The notes beneath the pieces are model-generated. The model saw only the letters and a list, made by a program, of their open reading frames with translations. It was not told the origin of the DNA and did no database searches. Position numbers and translations under genes: made by a program. DNA of 8,157 nt from NCBI GenBank assembly GCA_003648085.1, contig QMOC01000088.1:1-8157 (forward strand), read 5' to 3'. Every line of letters starts with the position of its first letter. Within the stretch, counting starts at the first letter, position 1. Below, in pieces: positions 5,730-8,157 of this stretch. The stretch is from Chloroflexota bacterium. GTDB lineage: Bacteria > Chloroflexota > Anaerolineae > B4-G1.

Positions 5730-6740
5730 TCATTGAAAGGCCTCCTCAACGATCTTGAGGATCACCGGCACGTAGAGCCTGGTGGGCCGCTCTTCGAGGG
5801 CCATGTGGAGGGCATCCAGGCCCAGGAAATCGGCCTTGGGCTCGAAGCACAGAACCAGACTCTGGTTGGTACGGATCACCCCATTGCCGTACTTTAGCAC
5901 GTCTCCATCGGTGAAATTGAGCTCATCCTCGTAGAGGAGTTCGGTGGAGAAGCGGATCCACCCCTCGTCGCCAGCCCGGTTGCCGGTGACTGCGTCCAGG
6001 CCAAAGTCAACCCCCCGGTTAGGGATGCCAGCGGGCACGCTGAGCGGTAGGAGGTCATTGTTGCCAGCCACGATGACGCCATCGCGAGCCGACAGCAGGT
6101 CGCCATCCAAGAAGACGGGCACATCCACGATCTTGAACGTCTCTTCGGTGGAGAACCAGATATCAACCTCGTACCGGGCGAGCATCTGAGCCAGGGTGCC
6201 TGGGCTTGCCAACCAGTCATCTCGAGTCATTTGTTTCGCTTCGTCCAGGAAGGCAAGGATGTTGTCCATGGCCCCTACGAAGTGGAGAGCATCCAGACCG
6301 ATGTCGTATCCTGCACCGAAGGGATCGGTGAGGGCAACGTTAGGGATGATATTCCCGTCGGTGACCAGAAGGTCGCCCGCGGTGAACTGGCCCACGTTGG
6401 GGCTGTTCAGTTCGGTGGAGAAGGCCACCAGGTAGCCCTCCACGTCTATGACATCGGCAGCGTCCAGGCCTAGGTCTGCCGGCACATCGAAGAGCCCCAC
6501 CAAGTCCAGGTTGCGGGCACACACTACGCAGTTAGGGCCGAGGAGGTCACCGTCGGAGATGATGGGGTTCCCGTCGGGCGGCTCAGGGCCATAGGTCAGG
6601 AAATCCTCCTCGATGGAGAAAGCAAGTTCCTCACACTCCGCCGGCAGCGAGGGCTGTTGGCTGGTGACCAGTCCAGGCGGTATCAGGGTGATCAGCACCA
6701 GTATCAACCCCACTGCTATCCATACGACGAGTTTACGCAT
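5730..6740 (-). CDS. Secreted four-repeat protein with C-terminal YVPVILK motif (paralogue 1, unknown function)
   Basis: A 336-residue exported protein. It begins MRKLVVWIAVGLILVLITLI with a likely cleavage near VTS-Q, and GAAAGGAG stands six bases ahead of the ATG. The mature part is four copies of one unit: 40-94 (AFSIEEDF, SDGDLLG, LGLDAA), 106-152 (AFSTEL, AGDLLV, IGLDAL), 194-251 (WFSTEE, DGDLLSA, FGLDAV) and 262-311 (RFSTEL, DGDVLK, LGLDAL). A helical insert (about 155-190) separates copies two and three. Cysteines at 36, 71, 74 and 298 are shared with the paralogue, CxxC included. After the fourth unit comes RLYVPVILKIVEEAFQ. As I recall, (Y/F)(L/V)P(L/V)(I/V)(L/M)(K/R) near the C-terminus is frequent in secreted Chloroflexota proteins and may be a surface-retention signal. 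Its TGA overlaps an ATG of the next gene's frame (ATGA), which suggests co-translation. Function unknown; a beta-fold surface, adhesive or ion-binding protein is the best inference. Confidence 0.85.
   Translation of the reverse strand: MRKLVVWIAVGLILVLITLIPPGLVTSQQPSLPAECEELAFSIEEDFLTYGPEPPDGNPIISDGDLLGPNCVVCARNLDLVGLFDVPADLGLDAADVIDVEGYLVAFSTELNSPNVGQFTAGDLLVTDGNIIPNVALTDPFGAGYDIGLDALHFVGAMDNILAFLDEAKQMTRDDWLASPGTLAQMLARYEVDIWFSTEETFKIVDVPVFLDGDLLSARDGVIVAGNNDLLPLSVPAGIPNRGVDFGLDAVTGNRAGDEGWIRFSTELLYEDELNFTDGDVLKYGNGVIRTNQSLVLCFEPKADFLGLDALHMALEERPTRLYVPVILKIVEEAFQ
5808..6635 (-). repeat. Long direct repeat, copy 1 (four-motif region of the 336-residue protein)
   Basis: Encodes residues 36-311 of the 336-residue protein and is the partner of 4735-5565. 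Both copies keep the order of the four motifs, the helical insert between the second and third, and the cysteine positions. Identity is unevenly spread. It is highest around GPEPPDGNPIISDGDLLGPN and around the VFLDGDLLSAR block, and lowest in the helical insert and near the fourth unit. Confidence 0.85.
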
Positions 6741-6804
6741 ATCGTGCTCCTTTCAGGGCTCCGCCCCAGTGATTCCTGATTACGGATTCAAGGAATTTGG
6801 GCAT
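6733..6804 (-). CDS. Leader ORF of 23 codons translationally coupled to the 336-residue gene
   Basis: Starts MPKFLESVIR and ends GALKGARYA. A full AAAGGAGG (6817-6810) stands five bases ahead of its ATG, one of the best ribosome sites in the window. Its TAA lies inside the start region of the next gene: the bases ATGCGTAA carry both that gene's ATG and this ORF's stop. Ribosomes ending here would be placed to restart on the downstream ATG. The peptide has no signal sequence and no family I recognise. A regulatory leader peptide or a coupling device is more likely than a working protein. The similar ATGCCC mini-ORF before the paralogue supports a shared arrangement. Confidence 0.6.
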   Translation of the reverse strand: MPKFLESVIRNHWGGALKGARYA

Positions 6805-6840
6805 ATGGACCTCCTTTCGGACTATGCTTTTAGTAGTCGG

Positions 6841-6856
6841 CAGGAGACGTCCCCTG
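6841..6856. promoter_or_regulatory. 16-bp near-perfect palindrome (candidate operator)
   Basis: CAGGAGACGTCCCCTG is symmetrical around GACGTC, with one mismatched pair (6845/6852). It lies 37 bases upstream of the leader ORF start. A dimeric regulator binding site or an RNA hairpin are both possible. No second copy was seen in the window. Confidence 0.35.
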
Positions 6857-7011
6857 ACGCCGATTTCGGCCTCTAGGGAGACCTGCTATATCAATCTCTT
6901 CCCGATTTATTGATACCTTATTGGCTTCGCCCAATGAAAATGGGGAAACGAGCCCCCGCCAGTTACGATGAGGAGTAGATCTACGGGACGGGCCGCCCAT
7001 GCTGGTTCTCA

Positions 7012-7086
7012 GTGCAAAACGGGGTCGGAGGCCCGGCTTCAGCCGGGAGAACCCCGATAAATCGAGGCCTCCGTCGAGTTTTGCAC
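7012..7086 (-). ncRNA. 75-nt nested multibranch element in the 5' leader (structured RNA or palindromic repeat)
   Basis: The outer stem is perfect: GTGCAAAAC (7012-7020) with GTTTTGCAC (7078-7086), 9 bp. Inside it CGGAGG (7026-7031) pairs with CCTCCG (7068-7073). Within that are CCCGGCT-tc-AGCCGGG (7032-7047), a 7-bp hairpin read as a UGAA-capped loop on the minus strand, and a smaller CGAT/ATCG hairpin (7055-7066 zone). GGGGT (7021-7025), outside the second stem, can also pair with ACCCC (7051-7055) inside it, which would make a pseudoknot. It matches no riboswitch class I know. It could be a cis-acting leader RNA or a copy of an interspersed palindromic repeat. Confidence 0.5.
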
Positions 7087-7096
7087 CGGGAACTAT

Positions 7097-7120
7097 GCTG
7101 GAGAGCTCCTACTCTCCGGC
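7097..7120. other. Hairpin in the 5' leader
   Basis: GCTGGAGAG (7097-7105) pairs with CTCTCCGGC (7112-7120) over nine positions, including one T-G wobble, with a six-base loop. It sits 10 bases beyond the edge of the 75-nt multibranch element and may be part of the same folded leader. Confidence 0.4.
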
Positions 7121-7215
7121 GAATGATCGCCCTCAGGCTGATGCGCTCTGCATAATTGAGGAAAGACGGCGGGATAAAGGATAGTGGCGGTGCAGATGAG
7201 GAGATAGAGAGCGAG

Positions 7216-7239
7216 CAGAGCGATGATGTTGGCGCTCTG
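7216..7239 (-). promoter_or_regulatory. Hairpin at the 5' end of the repeat-protein transcript
   Basis: CAGAGCG (7216-7222) and CGCTCTG (7233-7239) form a perfect 7-bp stem with a 10-base loop, starting about 10 bases after the predicted transcription start. A second CGCTCTG at 7144-7150 could pair with the same arm instead, giving two exclusive folds. Hairpins this close to a 5' end often protect mRNA from decay. An alternative-fold switch is only a possibility. Confidence 0.4.
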
Positions 7240-7255
7240 ACTATATTTTGATGTA

Positions 7256-7284
7256 ACAATATCACAGGGTCTTGTTTTTGTCAA
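7256..7284 (-). promoter_or_regulatory. Sigma-70 promoter for the leader ORF and repeat-protein genes
   Basis: On the minus strand TTGACA (7284-7279) is a perfect -35 box. A 17-base spacer leads to TATTGT (7261-7256), and TGA just before it gives an extended -10. It begins 17 bases after the stop codon of the metallo-hydrolase gene, so the operon below has its own start even though no terminator separates it from that gene. Predicted transcription start about 7249. Confidence 0.75.
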
Positions 7285-7301
7285 ATGGAGATACCTCTAC
7301 T

Positions 7302-8027
7302 TCACCCTACAACGCTCTCCTTGTATCTTTTAACCAAGCCAGACAGGTCCTCGAACGGTCCACCGTGTCCGACGTAGATGACGCGGGGCGAAAGGGCGGT
7401 CAACTGGCGCACACTCTCCCAATTGCGCTCCAGGTCCCAGGCGACGATGGGTGGGCCTGGCTTGGGGAGCAGGCCCATCAGTCTGCCCATCACCAGGTCC
7501 CCCACGATGGCCTCGCCGCTGTCGAGGAGCACCGAGACGGAGCCGGGCGTATGCCCTGGCGTGTGAAGCACCCGTCCGGCGACGCCATACTCGTCCAGCC
7601 GGAACCCACCCTCGAACACGATGTCCGGCTCCAGAGCAGGGGCACGATCGGGCACGGCGAGGTTCCGCAGGGCGGGAAGCCGCATCAGAAGTGCCACCAG
7701 CCGTCCCGTGGGATGGAGACTACCAGGCCGGTGGATGCCCTGCCGCACCGCATCGGCGTCCAGAGTGTGGACGGCTACCGGCGCTCCGGTCCGCTCCCTG
7801 AGCGCGGCGGCGCTACCGAAGTGGTCCACATGCCCGTGCGTAAGCAGGATCAGGCGGACAGCGCTTGGCGCGACGCCATAGTCTGCCAGCCGCGCCAGGA
7901 TGCGGTCTGCCCTGCCAGGGTTGCCGGTGTCCACAAGGGTGAATCCCCTGTTACCCTGGATCAGGAAGACGTTGGTAAAGTTGCCCGTGTCAATCTGAAC
8001 GACGGTCTGAACGGCGGTCCTGGCCAT
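7302..8027 (-). CDS. Metallo-beta-lactamase-fold hydrolase
   Basis: A 241-residue cytoplasmic hydrolase with the complete metal site of the MBL superfamily. Residues 63-70 read THGHVDHF (H64, H66, D68, H69). H159 lies in HTPGHTPGSV, D177 in GDLVMG and H221 in GHGGP, so a binuclear zinc (or iron/manganese) centre should form. VDTGNPG (32-38) is the typical second strand. The type resembles glyoxalase II-like and general MBL-fold hydrolases. The substrate is unknown, and thioesters, lactones or phosphoesters are all possible in this family. Residues 98-135 are the variable insert that usually shapes the substrate pocket. The ATG at 8027 is preferred: GGAAAGAGG stands seven bases upstream and the domain begins at once. 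A TTG 12 codons earlier has no good ribosome site and lies in the previous gene. The preceding gene's TAG is one base before this ATG, so translation is likely coupled. Confidence 0.92.
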   Translation of the reverse strand: MARTAVQTVVQIDTGNFTNVFLIQGNRGFTLVDTGNPGRADRILARLADYGVAPSAVRLILLTHGHVDHFGSAAALRERTGAPVAVHTLDADAVRQGIHRPGSLHPTGRLVALLMRLPALRNLAVPDRAPALEPDIVFEGGFRLDEYGVAGRVLHTPGHTPGSVSVLLDSGEAIVGDLVMGRLMGLLPKPGPPIVAWDLERNWESVRQLTALSPRVIYVGHGGPFEDLSGLVKRYKESVVG

Positions 8028-8028
8028 C

Positions 8029-8157
8029 CTAAAGCCTCTTTCCAATGCGGTAAACCCGCTCAAAGAACCGTTCCTTGCGCCTGGCCACCGACTCTGGCCT
8101 GAGCGTGTCGGTGAATATCAGTCTGTCCACGACCTTCATTTCCAGCATGCGCGTGTA
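8029..8157 (-). CDS. C-terminal end of an unidentified protein
   Basis: Forty-two sense codons and a TAG are in the window; the rest lies beyond the right edge. The tail is strongly basic and probably helical (RKERFFERVYRIGKRL at the very end), preceded by MKVVDRLIFTDTLRPESVA. The reading frame is open to the edge, and its stop is one base from the start of the metallo-hydrolase, with that gene's ribosome site inside its last codons. This is typical of a tightly coupled operon pair. I do not recognise the family from this fragment. Confidence 0.65.
   Translation of the reverse strand, partial: YTRMLEMKVVDRLIFTDTLRPESVARRKERFFERVYRIGKRL

Larger units (their letters stand above)
6805..7301 (-). 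other. 497-bp gap: promoter plus long hairpin-rich 5' leader of the repeat-protein operon
   Basis: No credible gene lies in this gap. It holds the promoter at 7284-7256 and then about 440 nt of presumed untranslated leader with many inverted repeats. Those not listed separately are ATTGG/CCAAT (6920-6924/6931-6935), TATCAAT/ATTGATA (6889-6895/6909-6915) and GCCGA-tt-TCGGC (6859-6870). ORFs of 94 and 63 codons across it lack ribosome sites, and their starts lie in or before the promoter. A leader this long and structured is unusual for a simple secreted protein and points to RNA-level control or an inserted repeat element. Confidence 0.5.

Noticed and set aside
5674..5733. In-frame 20-residue N-terminal extension of the 631-residue protein
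   Set aside because: Although AGGAGG is well placed for the ATG at 5733, the extension would bury the signal peptide. The ATG at 5673 has its own AAAGGAGG and gives a clean signal sequence. It is kept only as a possible alternative start in the findings.
6981..7265. A 94-codon minus-strand ORF in the leader region
   Set aside because: Its start lies inside the promoter (upstream of the predicted transcript start), it has no ribosome site, and it runs through the palindromic element, giving a Ser/Pro/Arg-rich low-complexity product.
7093..7284. A 63-codon minus-strand ORF with a membrane-like segment (IIALLALYLLICTATILYP)
   Set aside because: The only start available is the TTG of the -35 box, so it would not be on the transcript, and no internal start with a ribosome site precedes the hydrophobic part.
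8028..8063. TTG start for the metallo-hydrolase 12 codons upstream
   Set aside because: It lies within the preceding coding region, has no suitable ribosome site, and the extra residues are not part of the MBL fold.
7272..8102. A 276-codon plus-strand ORF opposite the metallo-hydrolase
   Set aside because: The minus-strand frame has the full MBL metal-binding motif set. The plus-strand translation resembles nothing and is explained by codon bias.
1..8157. tRNA, rRNA, CRISPR array or transposase gene
   Set aside because: No cloverleaf, rRNA segment, regularly spaced repeat-spacer series or transposase motif was seen. The only 16S-like string is the 13-base complement at 1705-1717.

Overview
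The window looks like a piece of a GC-rich bacterial chromosome, most likely from Chloroflexota (Anaerolineae-like). Two points support this. The substrate-binding lipoprotein has a Val/Glu/Lys/Thr repeat linker (VEVTK / VVEKE units) after its lipobox cysteine, a style I associate with Chloroflexota solute-binding proteins. A secreted protein also ends near a YVPVILK-type motif that I recall from secreted proteins of that phylum. Both are recollections of family habits, not search results. Every gene I can support lies on the minus strand, so the layout below runs from high to low coordinates.

Region 8157-7302: the C-terminal end of an unidentified gene is followed, after one base, by a metallo-beta-lactamase-fold hydrolase. 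Region 7301-6805: a 497-bp gap with a near-consensus sigma-70 promoter (7284-7256) just after the hydrolase stop codon, then about 440 nt of leader rich in inverted repeats. The centrepiece is a 75-nt nested, multibranched element at 7012-7086.

Region 6804-3778: two tandem paralogous secreted proteins of unknown function. They share four copies of a motif (FSTE ... DGDLL ... GLDA). The first (336 aa) ends near the YVPVILK-type motif. The second (631 aa) carries a C-terminal extension of about 300 residues. Each is preceded by a very short ORF beginning ATGCCC whose stop overlaps, or lies one base from, the downstream start codon. These mini-ORFs may be duplicated leader peptides. Region 3777-3485: a non-coding block of perfect small hairpins that looks like an interspersed palindromic repeat.

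Region 3484-1: a concanavalin-A/GH16-like protein without recognisable catalytic residues, an IclR-family regulator whose promoter is embedded in the 3' end of that gene, then a branched-chain-amino-acid-type ABC transporter binding protein, and the first codons of a LivH-type permease. The IclR protein is the obvious candidate regulator of the transporter, and a small palindrome at its own predicted transcription start suggests autoregulation. The binding protein, permease and presumably further genes beyond coordinate 1 would form a high-affinity uptake system for an unidentified small organic solute.

The strongest candidates for something undescribed are the tandem repeat-protein pair with its paired mini-ORFs, and the structured leader RNA upstream of it.
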